Source of the DNA: Candidatus Subteraquimicrobium carltonvillense
GTDB lineage: Bacteria > Actinomycetota > Aquicultoria > Subteraquimicrobiales > Subteraquimicrobiaceae
NCBI GenBank assembly: GCA_002339355.1
Contig: DDKQ01000015.1
Span: 1-26,034, forward strand
Length of the DNA stretch: 26,034 bases
Reading direction: 5' to 3'
Part shown: piece after piece, positions 1 through 8,215 of the stretch
Position numbering within the stretch: position 1 is the first letter of the stretch
Layout of the letters: each line of letters begins with the position of its first letter
Position numbers and translations under genes: made by a program
Notes under the pieces: generated by a model
The model's input: the letters and a program-made list of their open reading frames with translations, nothing else
Database searches by the model: none
What the model was told of the DNA's origin: nothing

Positions 1-38
1 GGCGAGTGAAACGAGTCCTTCGGGGCCGCTCGGGTCTC

Positions 39-106
39 GCCTCGCTACAAAACTGTGAGTATGCTTAAGAACTTTTCATAAGCGAGGCTCCGACACTTTC
101 TTAAGC
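39..106. repeat. Nested inverted repeats at the window edge, upstream of cbiB
   Basis: The first 186 bases hold no convincing gene. Perfect inverted repeats are visible: GCCTCGCT at 39-46 pairs with AGCGAGGC at 81-88, and GCTTAAGAA at 63-71 pairs with TTCTTAAGC at 98-106. A third pair, GGCGAG at 1-6 with CTCGCC at 36-41, shares bases with the first. The pairs interleave, so they cannot all form together as a simple nested stem. This could be the tail of a dispersed repeat, a terminator region of an upstream gene cut by the window edge, or a leader for the cobamide genes. No cobalamin riboswitch signature was recognised. Confidence 0.5.
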
Positions 107-186
107 ACTTACCCCTCCCTCGGATCTGTAAAATGCAACCTGACTCGTTAATAGTCCACTTTTAGCGAGCACGGGGTTGATGATGA

Positions 187-1131
187 ATGGTTGGAAAGAT
201 AATTTTGGCTTTTCTTTTGGATTTACTTTTGGGCGATCCTCCCAGAGTGCCACATCCAGTCAAGGCGATGGGGAGGCTAATCACCTCGCTTGAAGGATTG
301 TTGCGGAAGTTTGCTCGAGGCAAGGGGGAGTACCTTGCGGGTTTTGTCCTCACCTTCACCGTTATTTCAATTGCTTACGTGGTTGCTCTTCTAGTTCTCA
401 TTTTGACCAATCAGATTTCAAACTGGCTAAAGGTGATCATGGAAATTTACCTGCTTTACACGGTGTTGGCCACCAAGGATTTATCCAGAGAGGCGATTTG
501 TGTGAGTCATTTGTTATTATCAAAGGATTTGGACGCTGCTCGGAAGCGTCTATCTCACCTCGTGGGGAGGGATACGGAAAACCTCGGTGAGAAGGAGATC
601 CTTCGGGCCACGGTTGAAAGCGTGGCCGAAAATATCACCGATGGGGTTGTAGCTCCGTTATTTTATGCATTTCTGGGGGGTCCTGCCTTGGCCATCGCCT
701 ATAAAGCGATAAATACCTTGGATTCCATGGTGGGTTATGGAAGCGATGACTATCGCAGATTTGGTTGGTTTTCAGCTAGGCTTGATGATCTGGCAAATTT
801 CATTCCCGCTCGAATAACCGGATTTTTATTTCCCATCGCCTGTCTGCTTTTGGGTAAGGATGCTCGATCCTGCACCTTGATAATGCTTCGAGATTCGAGA
901 AAGCATTTGAGTCCGAATGCTGGCATCCCAGAAGCGGCTATGGCGGGGGCCCTCGGCGTCCGGCTGGGTGGAGTGAACTTTTATCAAGGTATATCCAATT
1001 TTCGTCCCTTTATGGGGAATGCAAAAGTGGAAATTTCGCTTAAGCATATACGCGAGGCAACGGCGATCCTATATATGGTTACCTTCCTTTCACTATTATT
1101 GGGAGCAGTCATTTATTTGGCCGTTGGGTAG
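187..1131 (+). CDS. cbiB: Adenosylcobinamide-phosphate synthase CbiB (CobD type of aerobic path)
   Basis: An integral membrane enzyme that attaches the aminopropanol (phosphate) arm to adenosylcobyric acid, giving adenosylcobinamide (phosphate) in cobamide synthesis. The 314-residue length is normal for the family. The N-terminal GDPPRVPHPVKAMG block and the central ESVAENITDGVVAPLFYAF / YKAINTLDSMVGYGS block are the family hallmarks. Hydrophobic segments near residues 55-75, 85-95, 155-170, 210-222 and 295-312 fit a multi-span protein. The ATG at 187 is the first possible start, as an in-frame TGA lies directly before it; the ribosome site is weak. It is followed by the CobD-type decarboxylase that makes the aminopropanol phosphate substrate, which supports the assignment strongly. 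Confidence 0.95.
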   Translation: MVGKIILAFLLDLLLGDPPRVPHPVKAMGRLITSLEGLLRKFARGKGEYLAGFVLTFTVISIAYVVALLVLILTNQISNWLKVIMEIYLLYTVLATKDLSREAICVSHLLLSKDLDAARKRLSHLVGRDTENLGEKEILRATVESVAENITDGVVAPLFYAFLGGPALAIAYKAINTLDSMVGYGSDDYRRFGWFSARLDDLANFIPARITGFLFPIACLLLGKDARSCTLIMLRDSRKHLSPNAGIPEAAMAGALGVRLGGVNFYQGISNFRPFMGNAKVEISLKHIREATAILYMVTFLSLLLGAVIYLAVG

Positions 1132-1158
1132 TGGCAGTGCAATGTTTTGGAGGTTTCG

Positions 1159-2250
1159 ATGAAGGGATTTAAGAGGGAACATGGTGGAAACAGATTGGAA
1201 GTCGCTTGGGCTCATGGTCACTCGCTTGACCAATTAATCGATTTCAGTGCCAATATCAATCCCTTTGGTCCTCCGCCTTCAGTCTTTGAGAGCATTAGAG
1301 AGAATTTATCTGAGGTTGCTCATTATCCGGATCACGAGTCCAGGGGGTTGAAGGAGGCTTTGGCGGAGTACCTTTCGGTCAAGCCTAGTAGCATAATTTT
1401 GGGTAACGGATCTGTGGAACTGATTTACCTTTTGACCAATTATTTTCGTCCCCGAGTGGCATTAATCGCCGCTCCCACATTCTGCGAGTACGAATTAGCT
1501 ATCAAAGCTGTAGGTGGGGAGGTAATCCATATTCAGCTTGAGAAGAAAGACGGTTTTACCATTCCCACAGACGAGATTTTGGAAGTTCTTCCGAGGGTGC
1601 AAATGGTTTTCCTTTGTAATCCCAACAATCCCACGGGAAATCTATTTGCGAAGGAGGATTTACTCCAGATTTTGGAAAGAGCAGATGAACTCAAAGTCGT
1701 ACTCATCTTGGATGAAGCTTATATGGACTTCGTCGAGGAAAGAGAGAGATTCTCTCTGATCAGGGAAGTAGAAAAGAGAGAGAACATTTTTGTGCTGGGT
1801 TCGTTAACGAAGTTTTTTGCTTTGGCTGGCTTGAGAGTGGGATATGCCGTGGCGAATTCCAGGTTCGTGGGTGAATTGAATTTCATCAAAAATCCGTGGA
1901 ATATAAACTGTTTTGCTCAGGTGGCCGGCGTTTCCGCTCTTAGAGATATCGAATTCATGAAGCGAAGTAGGATCAAGATTCGGGAGAATGGGCGCCATCT
2001 GTTCACGGCTTTGTCCGGGATAAATGGTCTTAAACCCTATCCCTCGCAGGCAAATTTTATACTGGTGGAGATCAAGCATTGGGCTTGGAATTCAAAGAAA
2101 CTTCAAAATGAGTTGGCGAGGAGGCGCCTTTTAATCCGCGATTGTGAATCCTTCCGGGGCTTAAACAACAGGTTTATCCGCTTGGCGATTCGAACTCGCG
2201 AGGAGAACGAAAAATTAATCGATGCTCTCAAGGAGATATTAAGTTCATGA
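1159..2250 (+). CDS. cobD: L-threonine-O-3-phosphate decarboxylase CobD (PLP, HisC-like fold)
   Basis: A PLP enzyme of fold type I that decarboxylates L-threonine phosphate to aminopropanol phosphate, the linker joined by CbiB. Seen: HGGN near the N terminus, the SANINPFGPP block typical of CobD rather than HisC, NPNNPTG, DEAYMDF and the Schiff-base lysine in GSLTKFFALAGLRVGYA (about residue 218). A frame-extending TTG at 1147 exists, but GGAGG at 1149-1153 sits 5 bases before the ATG at 1159, so ATG 1159 is chosen (363 residues). It starts 27 bases after cbiB. HisC-like aminotransferase is the main alternative; the cobamide context and the SANINPFGPP block favour CobD. Confidence 0.9.
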   Translation: MKGFKREHGGNRLEVAWAHGHSLDQLIDFSANINPFGPPPSVFESIRENLSEVAHYPDHESRGLKEALAEYLSVKPSSIILGNGSVELIYLLTNYFRPRVALIAAPTFCEYELAIKAVGGEVIHIQLEKKDGFTIPTDEILEVLPRVQMVFLCNPNNPTGNLFAKEDLLQILERADELKVVLILDEAYMDFVEERERFSLIREVEKRENIFVLGSLTKFFALAGLRVGYAVANSRFVGELNFIKNPWNINCFAQVAGVSALRDIEFMKRSRIKIRENGRHLFTALSGINGLKPYPSQANFILVEIKHWAWNSKKLQNELARRRLLIRDCESFRGLNNRFIRLAIRTREENEKLIDALKEILSS

Positions 2251-2257
2251 AGATCGG

Positions 2258-2298
2258 TCACTTATCACCGTCACTTATCACCGCGTAGGTGATAAGTG
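2258..2298. repeat. 13-bp tandem repeat plus perfect hairpin between cobD and cobT
   Basis: TCACTTATCACCG occurs twice in direct tandem (2258-2270 and 2271-2283). The inner part CACTTATCACC is then repeated in inverted form as GGTGATAAGTG at 2288-2298. The second copy with the inverted copy gives an 11-bp perfect stem with a 5-base loop (GCGTA); the first copy could pair with the same right arm instead. No run of T follows, so a standard rho-independent terminator is unlikely. It may be an operator with repeated half-sites, an mRNA-processing hairpin or a regulatory stem ahead of cobT. Function is unknown. Confidence 0.75.
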
Positions 2299-2326
2299 GG
2301 ATGTTAATTGGCATTAAGGGGGTCAA

Positions 2327-3382
2327 ATGTACAGATTAAAGCGGGCGCTTGAAGCAATCGGTGATTTGGATAAGGAGGCAATGCGTCTGGCCAGGGAAAG
2401 GCAGGATCAATTGACCAAACCAAGGGGCAGTTTGGGAGCTTTAGAAGAAATATCAATTAAAATTGCGGGTATAATGGGTCCATCACCAAAAATTGCTGAT
2501 AAGGTCATCGTGGTTATGGCCGGAGACCACGGGGTGGTGGAAGGGGGAGTGAGCGCTTACCCTCAAGAGGTAACCGCACAAATGGTCTACAATTTCATCG
2601 GAGGAGGGGCTGGTATCAATGTCCTAGCTAGACACGTCGGTGCCAGGGTAGTCGTCGTGGACATTGGGGTAGCAAGTAGCATCAATAACCCTCAAGTCAT
2701 CTCGCAAAAGATAAGAGCTGGTACAGCGAATATTGCCCAAGGACCCGCGATGTTGAAGGGTGAGGCAATCGCCTCCATTGAGGCGGGAATAAGAATCGTC
2801 CAGGATGAAGTGGAGAAAGGCGTTAGTATCCTCGGTACCGGGGATATGGGAATAGGCAACACCACCCCCAGTAGTGCTATATTGGCGGCTTTCACCGGTC
2901 TTCCTATGGAAAAAGTCGTTGGCAGAGGTACCGGCATTGATGACCATAGATTGGGTTTGAAGATCAAGGCCATTGAGGAGGCCTTGGAGGTAAATCAACC
3001 CGACTCCGAGGATCCCTTAGATGTCTTGACCAAGGTAGGAGGCTTAGAGATTGGAGGACTCGCCGGTTGTATCCTCGGTGCAGCCGCTCTTAAGATACCC
3101 GTGGTAATCGACGGGTTTATCTCCGGGGCTGCGGCTTTGATAGCCAGCAGAATTGCTCCAAAATCCGTGGGATATATGATCGCCTCCCATGTATCGGCGG
3201 AACCGGGACACAAGATAATGCTCGATGTATTGGGCTTAAAACCCATGCTCTATATGGATATGCGTTTGGGTGAGGGAACGGGAGCTGCCCTGGGGATAAG
3301 CATTGTCGAGGCCGCCTGTAAGATTTTGTCCGAGATGGCCACCTTCGGTGAAGCTGGGGTATCGGAATCAATCGATGATTAA
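2327..3382 (+). CDS. cobT: Nicotinate-nucleotide:dimethylbenzimidazole phosphoribosyltransferase CobT
   Basis: Activates the lower-ligand base by transferring phosphoribose from nicotinate mononucleotide, giving alpha-ribazole phosphate for nucleotide-loop assembly. The 351-residue length is standard. Seen: LTKPRGSLGALEEI near residue 30, VMAGDHGVVEGGVSAYP with EVTAQM, the glycine-rich GTGDMGIGNTTPSSA, and the C-terminal LGEGTGAALG that carries the expected catalytic glutamate. The ATG at 2327 follows AAGGGGG at a good distance. The last 8 bases overlap the start of cobS, so the two are likely translationally coupled. The base actually used cannot be told from this window. Confidence 0.95.
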   Translation: MYRLKRALEAIGDLDKEAMRLARERQDQLTKPRGSLGALEEISIKIAGIMGPSPKIADKVIVVMAGDHGVVEGGVSAYPQEVTAQMVYNFIGGGAGINVLARHVGARVVVVDIGVASSINNPQVISQKIRAGTANIAQGPAMLKGEAIASIEAGIRIVQDEVEKGVSILGTGDMGIGNTTPSSAILAAFTGLPMEKVVGRGTGIDDHRLGLKIKAIEEALEVNQPDSEDPLDVLTKVGGLEIGGLAGCILGAAALKIPVVIDGFISGAAALIASRIAPKSVGYMIASHVSAEPGHKIMLDVLGLKPMLYMDMRLGEGTGAALGISIVEAACKILSEMATFGEAGVSESIDD

Positions 3383-4118
3383 TTCATTCTTTCATGCTTT
3401 GAAGTTTTTAACCATATTTCCAATTCCCGAGCCTAAAGGGCAGGATCTTAAAAGCCTGGGAAGATCCACAACATTTTTCCCATTGGTTGGATTGCTTTTG
3501 GGTTTAATTTTGGTCGCATTCAATTTTCTCCTTTCCTACTTTCTGCCGCACCGAGTGGTAAATTTTCTCTTAGTAATTTCATTAATCATCCTCACTCGGG
3601 GGATTCATCTCGATGGATTGGCCGACAGTGCGGATGGTTTTTTAGTGGGCGGCCAGAAAGACGAAATACTGAAAATCATGAGGGATACTCGGATAGGCAC
3701 CTTTGGGATAACCGCCTTGTTTCTCATCTTGTTCCTTAAATTCCTTTTGTTGGACTCACTCCCCAATGAGATCAAAAACTTTGCTTTGATTACCATGCCC
3801 TCGCTGGGGCGATGGTCCACGGTTTACGCCGCTTTTCTATACCCCGCAGCTCGAGGGGATGGTCTGGGGAAGATATTCATCGATAATACCAAATCATTTG
3901 AGCTCTTCGTTGCCTCATCAATCTCGTTATTGATTGGCATAATCTGCTTCGGATATGGATCGATCCATATTTTCGCCAGTCTGTTGTTGTTCACAACGGT
4001 CATCTCTCACTTTATGTCGAAAAGGATTTCGGGCATGACCGGAGATACGCTTGGGGCTATAACGGAGCTTTCCGAGGTTTGGATATTGCTTTCAATTTTG
4101 GTATTATTTAGCCACTAG
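3375..4118 (+). CDS. cobS: Adenosylcobinamide-GDP ribazoletransferase (cobalamin synthase) CobS
   Basis: A membrane enzyme that condenses adenosylcobinamide-GDP with alpha-ribazole (phosphate) to form the cobamide. Seen: the FLTIFPIP block at the N terminus, the metal-binding signature HLDGLADSADGF near residue 80, RDTRIGTFG about 30 residues later, and multiple hydrophobic segments. The frame is open back to 3303, but that extension is basic, unlike the family and inside cobT. The ATG at 3375 gives MINSFFHALKF and a normal 247 residues, overlapping cobT by 8 bases. CobU, which would make the GDP-activated substrate, is not in this window. Confidence 0.93.
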   Translation: MINSFFHALKFLTIFPIPEPKGQDLKSLGRSTTFFPLVGLLLGLILVAFNFLLSYFLPHRVVNFLLVISLIILTRGIHLDGLADSADGFLVGGQKDEILKIMRDTRIGTFGITALFLILFLKFLLLDSLPNEIKNFALITMPSLGRWSTVYAAFLYPAARGDGLGKIFIDNTKSFELFVASSISLLIGIICFGYGSIHIFASLLLFTTVISHFMSKRISGMTGDTLGAITELSEVWILLSILVLFSH

Positions 4119-4146
4119 CAAGCGACCTCAAATAGGGGATAATCGG

Positions 4147-4752
4147 GTGTTATGGCTGTTTCTCATTCGGCATGGTGAGACCCAGTGGAATGTGGAATCG
4201 AAGTATCTCGGTTCCACGGATTTAGGGTTGACTGAGAGAGGGAAACACCAGACTTTAGCTTTAGCCCGAAGACTTAGGGGAGAATCCTTGAATTCAATCT
4301 ATTCCAGTTCTTCAAAACGAGCCCTCACCACCGCTCAAGCCATCGCCGATATTCATGGATTGGAGATCAAGGTGCTTCCTCAGTTAAATGAGATCGACTA
4401 TGGGAAGTGGGAGGGACTCACTTACAATGAGATAAACAGGGACTACCCCCAATTTATGGAGAGATGGGCTGCGGGCGAGGAAGGTCTTCCTCCAGGAGGA
4501 GAGTCATTACCTTCCTTTAAAAGCCGTGTGAGTGAAGGCTTGCAACTAGTTATTGAAAATATGAAGGGAAAAGTCGTTATGGTCACCCACGCTGGTCCGA
4601 TCAGAGTCATAATTTGCGAGATTCTGGGTTTGGATTTTTCTAATTTTTGGAAGATAAAACAGGATAGCGCCGCTCTCAATGTTATTGATTTTTATGATGG
4701 GAAGGGCATAATTTCATTGCTTAATGACACCTGCCATTTGGGGTGGGATTAG
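4147..4752 (+). CDS. cobC: Histidine phosphatase family; probable alpha-ribazole-5'-phosphate phosphatase CobC
   Basis: A 201-residue phosphoglycerate-mutase-like phosphatase. Seen: the phosphohistidine motif LIRHGETQWN at residues 6-15, SSSKRALTTAQAI with the conserved arginine, the acidic NEIDYGKWEG, and the second histidine in MVTHAGPIRVI. Many family members act on different phosphomonoesters, so sequence alone does not fix the substrate. Its place directly after cobS supports removal of phosphate from alpha-ribazole phosphate or cobamide phosphate. The GTG at 4147 follows AGGGGA about 8 bases upstream. It lies 28 bases after cobS and looks like the last gene of the cobamide operon. Confidence 0.8.
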   Translation: MLWLFLIRHGETQWNVESKYLGSTDLGLTERGKHQTLALARRLRGESLNSIYSSSSKRALTTAQAIADIHGLEIKVLPQLNEIDYGKWEGLTYNEINRDYPQFMERWAAGEEGLPPGGESLPSFKSRVSEGLQLVIENMKGKVVMVTHAGPIRVIICEILGLDFSNFWKIKQDSAALNVIDFYDGKGIISLLNDTCHLGWD

Positions 4753-4764
4753 TTTGGCCTCTTC

Positions 4765-4794
4765 TTGAGAGGTTGAATCGGCTTATGCTAAAAT
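4765..4794 (+). promoter_or_regulatory. Candidate sigma70-type promoter for the aromatic gene run
   Basis: TTGAGA at 4765-4770 and TAAAAT at 4789-4794 are separated by 18 bases, with an extended TG two bases before the -10. It lies in the 84-base gap between cobC and hisC, about 43 bases before the hisC start. A small CCTCT/AGAGG hairpin with a 5-base loop (4759-4773) overlaps the -35. The fit is reasonable but not decisive. Confidence 0.4.
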
Positions 4795-4836
4795 TTTCCT
4801 ACAATTTGGTGGCTTTTTCGATATGAGGAGATAAAA

Positions 4837-5931
4837 TTGAATGATATTTGCCGTCCTGAATTAGATGCGTTAAAACCATATAAACCCGGAAAACCAATTT
4901 CCGAAGTTCAACGTGAACTAAAGCTTAAGAAAGTGGTTAAATTAGCGTCCAATGAGTCTCCATATCCACCATTTCCTCCAGCTATAGCTGCGGTGGAAAG
5001 GATACTCAGGGGTCTGAATAGATATCCCGATGCCAATTGCACTGCTCTTAAGGAAAGGTTGGCCTCTTTTCTTGATGTCCCCGAGCCAAATATCATGATA
5101 GGCAATGGGTCAAACGAGCTCGTCAGACTAATCGCCAATGCCGTATTAAATCCGGACGAGGAAGTGATATTCGCTAAACCCTCGTTCATCGTTTATCCAA
5201 CGGTGACCAAGATGATGAGGGGTATTTGTAGGGAGATTCCCCTTAAAGATTTCAGACACGACCTACCTGCAATGCTCAAAGCCGTGACTAAAAAGACTAA
5301 AATGATCATAATCTGCAATCCCAACAATCCCACGGGAACCATAGTATTTGAAGACGAAGTGAGTGAATTTTTGGAGAAAATTCGGGAAGGGGTAGTGGTC
5401 GTATTCGACGAAGCTTATTCTGAATATGTTGAGGATGAAAGATATCCCAATGGAATTGATTATTTCCGCCAAGGGAAGTTAGTCGCCGTTTTACGCACCT
5501 TTTCCAAGATATATAGTTTGGCTGGTTTTCGTATAGGTTATGGTGTGGCTCCCGATTTTCTGGTGGAGGCGGTGAGCAAGATCAGGGAGCCCTTTAATGT
5601 GAATGCCTTGGCACAGGCTGCGGCTCTAGCCAGCCTCGATTGCCAGGATGAAGTGAGTAGAAGAAAGCGCTTGAACGCCCAAGGCAAAAGATATCTTTAT
5701 GGGGAATTTGAAAGACTGGGCTTGGAATACGTTCCAACCGAAGCCAATTTTATATGGGTAAATGTGGAGCGGGATTCTCAAGAGATTTTTAAGAAATTGC
5801 TTGCGCATGGAGCGATCATAAGAACTGGAGATATTTTTGGCTATGATACTTACCTCAGGGTGACCATTGGAACCCAGAGGGAGAATGAGGAGTTTATTGC
5901 AGCTCTTAAGGAAGTGTTAAAGAATCGTTGA
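4837..5931 (+). CDS. hisC: Histidinol-phosphate / aromatic aminotransferase, HisC family
   Basis: A PLP aminotransferase of fold type I (364 residues, normal for HisC). Seen: LKPYKPGKPISEVQREL at the N terminus, LASNESPYPP, RYPD, NPNNPTG at residues 161-167, DEAYSEY at 191-197 and the PLP lysine at about 224 in RTFSKIYSLAGFRIGYG. It would interconvert histidinol phosphate and imidazole-acetol phosphate. No other his gene is nearby; the next three genes are aromatic amino-acid genes. A role transaminating 4-hydroxyphenylpyruvate or phenylpyruvate, alone or in addition, is therefore inferred. The start is TTG at 4837, supported by GAGGAG (4825-4830) 6 bases upstream; the ATG at 4841 is out of frame. 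Confidence 0.88.
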   Translation: MNDICRPELDALKPYKPGKPISEVQRELKLKKVVKLASNESPYPPFPPAIAAVERILRGLNRYPDANCTALKERLASFLDVPEPNIMIGNGSNELVRLIANAVLNPDEEVIFAKPSFIVYPTVTKMMRGICREIPLKDFRHDLPAMLKAVTKKTKMIIICNPNNPTGTIVFEDEVSEFLEKIREGVVVVFDEAYSEYVEDERYPNGIDYFRQGKLVAVLRTFSKIYSLAGFRIGYGVAPDFLVEAVSKIREPFNVNALAQAAALASLDCQDEVSRRKRLNAQGKRYLYGEFERLGLEYVPTEANFIWVNVERDSQEIFKKLLAHGAIIRTGDIFGYDTYLRVTIGTQRENEEFIAALKEVLKNR

Positions 5932-5970
5932 AGGTTCAAGGTTGAAGGTTGAAGGGTTATGGGTTAAGGG
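5932..5970. repeat. Short GGTT-rich tandem repeat after hisC
   Basis: The gap after hisC starts with imperfect 7-9 base units of the type AAGGTTG / AAGGGTTAT / GGGTTAAGG. Similar low-complexity GGTTCATGGTTCG wording appears in the gap after ispH (about 12065-12080). It may be slippage-prone spacer sequence. No function is evident. Confidence 0.5.
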
Positions 5971-6009
5971 TTTATCAATATCGAATAAAACATAAGGGTG
6001 GTGACATAT

Positions 6010-7029
6010 ATGATAGTGGTCATGAAGAAGGGGGCAACTCAGGAACAAATCGATCACGTGGTGGAGAAGTTGAAGAGCGTGGGTGTGGAGACGGATATTT
6101 CTCGAGGTAAGTACAGGACGGTCATTGGCGTAATTGGCGAGGAGGATCAGGTTGCTCTTCTACCACTCACCGCTTTTCCGGGTGTCGACAAAGTTATGCC
6201 CGTACTTAAGCCTTTCAAACTGGTGAGTAGAGAGTTTCAGCCTGAGGACACCATCGTTAGAATAGACGAAGTCAGCATGGGTGGGGGGTCTTTTACGGTC
6301 ATCGCCGGTCCTTGCTCGGTGGAGAGTGAGGAACAGGTGCTCATCACGGCAAAAGCTGTCAAGAGGGCAGGGGCTTCCATCCTCAGGGGGGGAGCCTTTA
6401 AACCTCGCACATCTCCTTACAGCTTTCAGGGACTAGGCGAAGAAGGGTTAAAAATTTTGGCCAAAGCTCGGGGTGAGACCGGTCTCCCCATAGTTACCGA
6501 AGTCATGGACACCAGAGATATAGATTTAGTGGCCGAATATGCGGATATTCTGCAAATAGGTGCACGCAATATGCAAAATTTCCTCCTCCTCAAAGCCGTT
6601 GGTGAACAGCCCAAACCCATTTTGCTTAAAAGAGGTTTTAGCAATACCATTGAGGAACTTCTCATGGCTGCGGAATACATTGTCAAAGCGGGTAACGAGG
6701 ATGTCATCCTCTGCGAGAGAGGAATAAGAACTTTTGAGACCTATACTAGGAATACCCTAGATTTGAGCGCGGTCCCCGTCGTTAAAAATTTAAGCCACTT
6801 ACCCGTAGTGGTAGATCCATGTCACGCCACTGGAAGAAGCGATTTAATAGAACCCTTAAGCCTGGCGGCTTTATCCGTGGGTGCCGATGGGATCATGGTT
6901 GAAGTCCATCCCCATCCGGAGGAAGCATTGTGTGACGGACCCCAATCTCTAACCCTTGATGCCTTTAACAACATGATGAGGAAAATTAAGCCTTTAGCCA
7001 AGATTTTGGGAAAAAAGATGAAGGTCTGA
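6010..7029 (+). CDS. aroF: 3-deoxy-7-phosphoheptulonate (DAHP) synthase, type Ibeta with N-terminal regulatory domain
   Basis: First step of the shikimate pathway: phosphoenolpyruvate plus erythrose 4-phosphate gives DAHP. Residues 1 to about 75 form a ferredoxin-like/ACT-type domain ending LKPFKLVSREFQPEDT, as in Thermotoga maritima DAHP synthase, where it mediates feedback control. The catalytic barrel has IAGPCSVES with the metal cysteine near residue 102, GGAFKPRTSPYSFQG, LLKRGFSNTIEE, CERGIRTFE, the metal histidine in VDPCHATGRSDL and the EVHPHPEEALCDG tail. Most relatives read DPSHATG, so the Cys is a mild variant. The frame is open to GTG 5998, but GGTGGTGA before ATG 6010 and the MIVVMKKGAT family start favour 6010 (339 residues). 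It abuts tyrA. Confidence 0.93.
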   Translation: MIVVMKKGATQEQIDHVVEKLKSVGVETDISRGKYRTVIGVIGEEDQVALLPLTAFPGVDKVMPVLKPFKLVSREFQPEDTIVRIDEVSMGGGSFTVIAGPCSVESEEQVLITAKAVKRAGASILRGGAFKPRTSPYSFQGLGEEGLKILAKARGETGLPIVTEVMDTRDIDLVAEYADILQIGARNMQNFLLLKAVGEQPKPILLKRGFSNTIEELLMAAEYIVKAGNEDVILCERGIRTFETYTRNTLDLSAVPVVKNLSHLPVVVDPCHATGRSDLIEPLSLAALSVGADGIMVEVHPHPEEALCDGPQSLTLDAFNNMMRKIKPLAKILGKKMKV

Positions 7030-8160
7030 TTGAGGGTGAATGATTTTAAGCAAATTACCATCATCGGTGTGGGTTTAATCGGGGGCTCCCTCGGTTTAGC
7101 CTTTAAAAATCTTTCTGAACCACCCCTAATTGTAGGAGTTGCGCGACACAAGGAAACGATAACGCGAGCTCTTGAGGTTGGAGCCATAGATAAGGGCGCG
7201 ACTTCCTACATCGAAGGCGTAAAGAATGCAAATATCATCTTCATAGCCACGCCTGTGGGATCCATTGTGGACATCGTTCGAAAGATTTATCCCCATCTTG
7301 AATCGGGGACCATCATAACGGATGTGGGGAGCACTAAAGCGAACATCGTTCACGGTGTGGAAGCATTTCTCCCCAAGTATCTTCATTTTATCGGCGGTCA
7401 TCCCATGACGGGTTCCGAAAGGACGGGAGTTCAAGCTGCCAGCGCTTCTTTATTCAAGAATGCCTACTATCTTTTAACCCCCACTCCTCGCACGAATATG
7501 AACGCCTTTCAACACCTGCATTCCCTGTTAACAAAAATAGGTGCCTTGATTTTGGCCATAGATCCCGATAAACACGATAAAATATTGGCAACCATCAGTC
7601 ACTTACCACATATTCTCTCAGCGACCTTAGTGGATTTTGCTCTTAAGCAGACCACCGAGACGGAAAATCCTCTTCTACTAGCCGCAGGGGGCTTTCGGGA
7701 TATGACCCGAATCGCTGCGAGTAGCCCAGAGATTTGGTCCGATATTTGTTTGGAAAATGATGCCGCAATTCTTGAAGCCTTAGAGGAATTCCAGCGGGAA
7801 ATCGAGGATTTCTCAAGGTTCATCAAAAAGAGGGATCGCGATGGTCTGGTTAAAAAGCTTGAGGAAGCCCGTAAAACCAGGCTGGGACTTCCCTCCTTTG
7901 TATACAAGGACCTTGCGCAACTTCGCGAGTTATCCATACCCGTGATCGACAAGCCGGGAGTGATAAGTGATATTACGGTGACCATCGGTGGCATGGGTAT
8001 AAACATTGAAAACATTGAAATCGTTCCCTCTACCGAATATTCGGGGATTTTAAAATTGGTCATCGCCGGGGATGAAAATTCCTCAAAGGTTGCTGAAGCT
8101 CTCCATTCGAAAGGCTACGAGGTTTCAATAAGAAGCCTTTATAATAGGGAAGTGCGTTAG
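7030..8160 (+). CDS. tyrA: Prephenate dehydrogenase with C-terminal ACT domain
   Basis: Oxidative decarboxylation of prephenate to 4-hydroxyphenylpyruvate in tyrosine synthesis. Seen: the NAD-binding glycine motif IIGVGLIGGSLGLAF near residue 12, the conserved histidine in IGGHPMTGSERTG near residue 120, and helical dimerisation sequence after residue 170. An ACT domain starts near residue 300 (SIPVIDKPGVISDITVTIGG), so feedback by tyrosine is likely. The 376-residue length fits the ACT-containing form; there is no chorismate mutase domain. The TTG start at 7030 directly follows the aroF stop, with AAGG 5 bases upstream. A GTG at 7036 would shorten it by two codons. Confidence 0.92.
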   Translation: MRVNDFKQITIIGVGLIGGSLGLAFKNLSEPPLIVGVARHKETITRALEVGAIDKGATSYIEGVKNANIIFIATPVGSIVDIVRKIYPHLESGTIITDVGSTKANIVHGVEAFLPKYLHFIGGHPMTGSERTGVQAASASLFKNAYYLLTPTPRTNMNAFQHLHSLLTKIGALILAIDPDKHDKILATISHLPHILSATLVDFALKQTTETENPLLLAAGGFRDMTRIAASSPEIWSDICLENDAAILEALEEFQREIEDFSRFIKKRDRDGLVKKLEEARKTRLGLPSFVYKDLAQLRELSIPVIDKPGVISDITVTIGGMGINIENIEIVPSTEYSGILKLVIAGDENSSKVAEALHSKGYEVSIRSLYNREVR

Positions 8161-8215
8161 GATATATGATTCAGGATTATGGAAAGGTTAGCTTAATTCT
8201 TAGATGTAATGTTCA

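Noticed and set aside
1..186. Cobalamin riboswitch upstream of cbiB
   Set aside because: The characteristic conserved blocks of the cobalamin riboswitch could not be found on either strand, and the available leader is short.
4759..4773. Small CCTCT/AGAGG hairpin after cobC as a terminator
   Set aside because: Only 5 bp of stem and no T tract, so it was not called as a terminator.
7599..8063. 154-codon minus-strand ORF
   Set aside because: Shadow of tyrA; composition is serine-rich with no recognisable motif.
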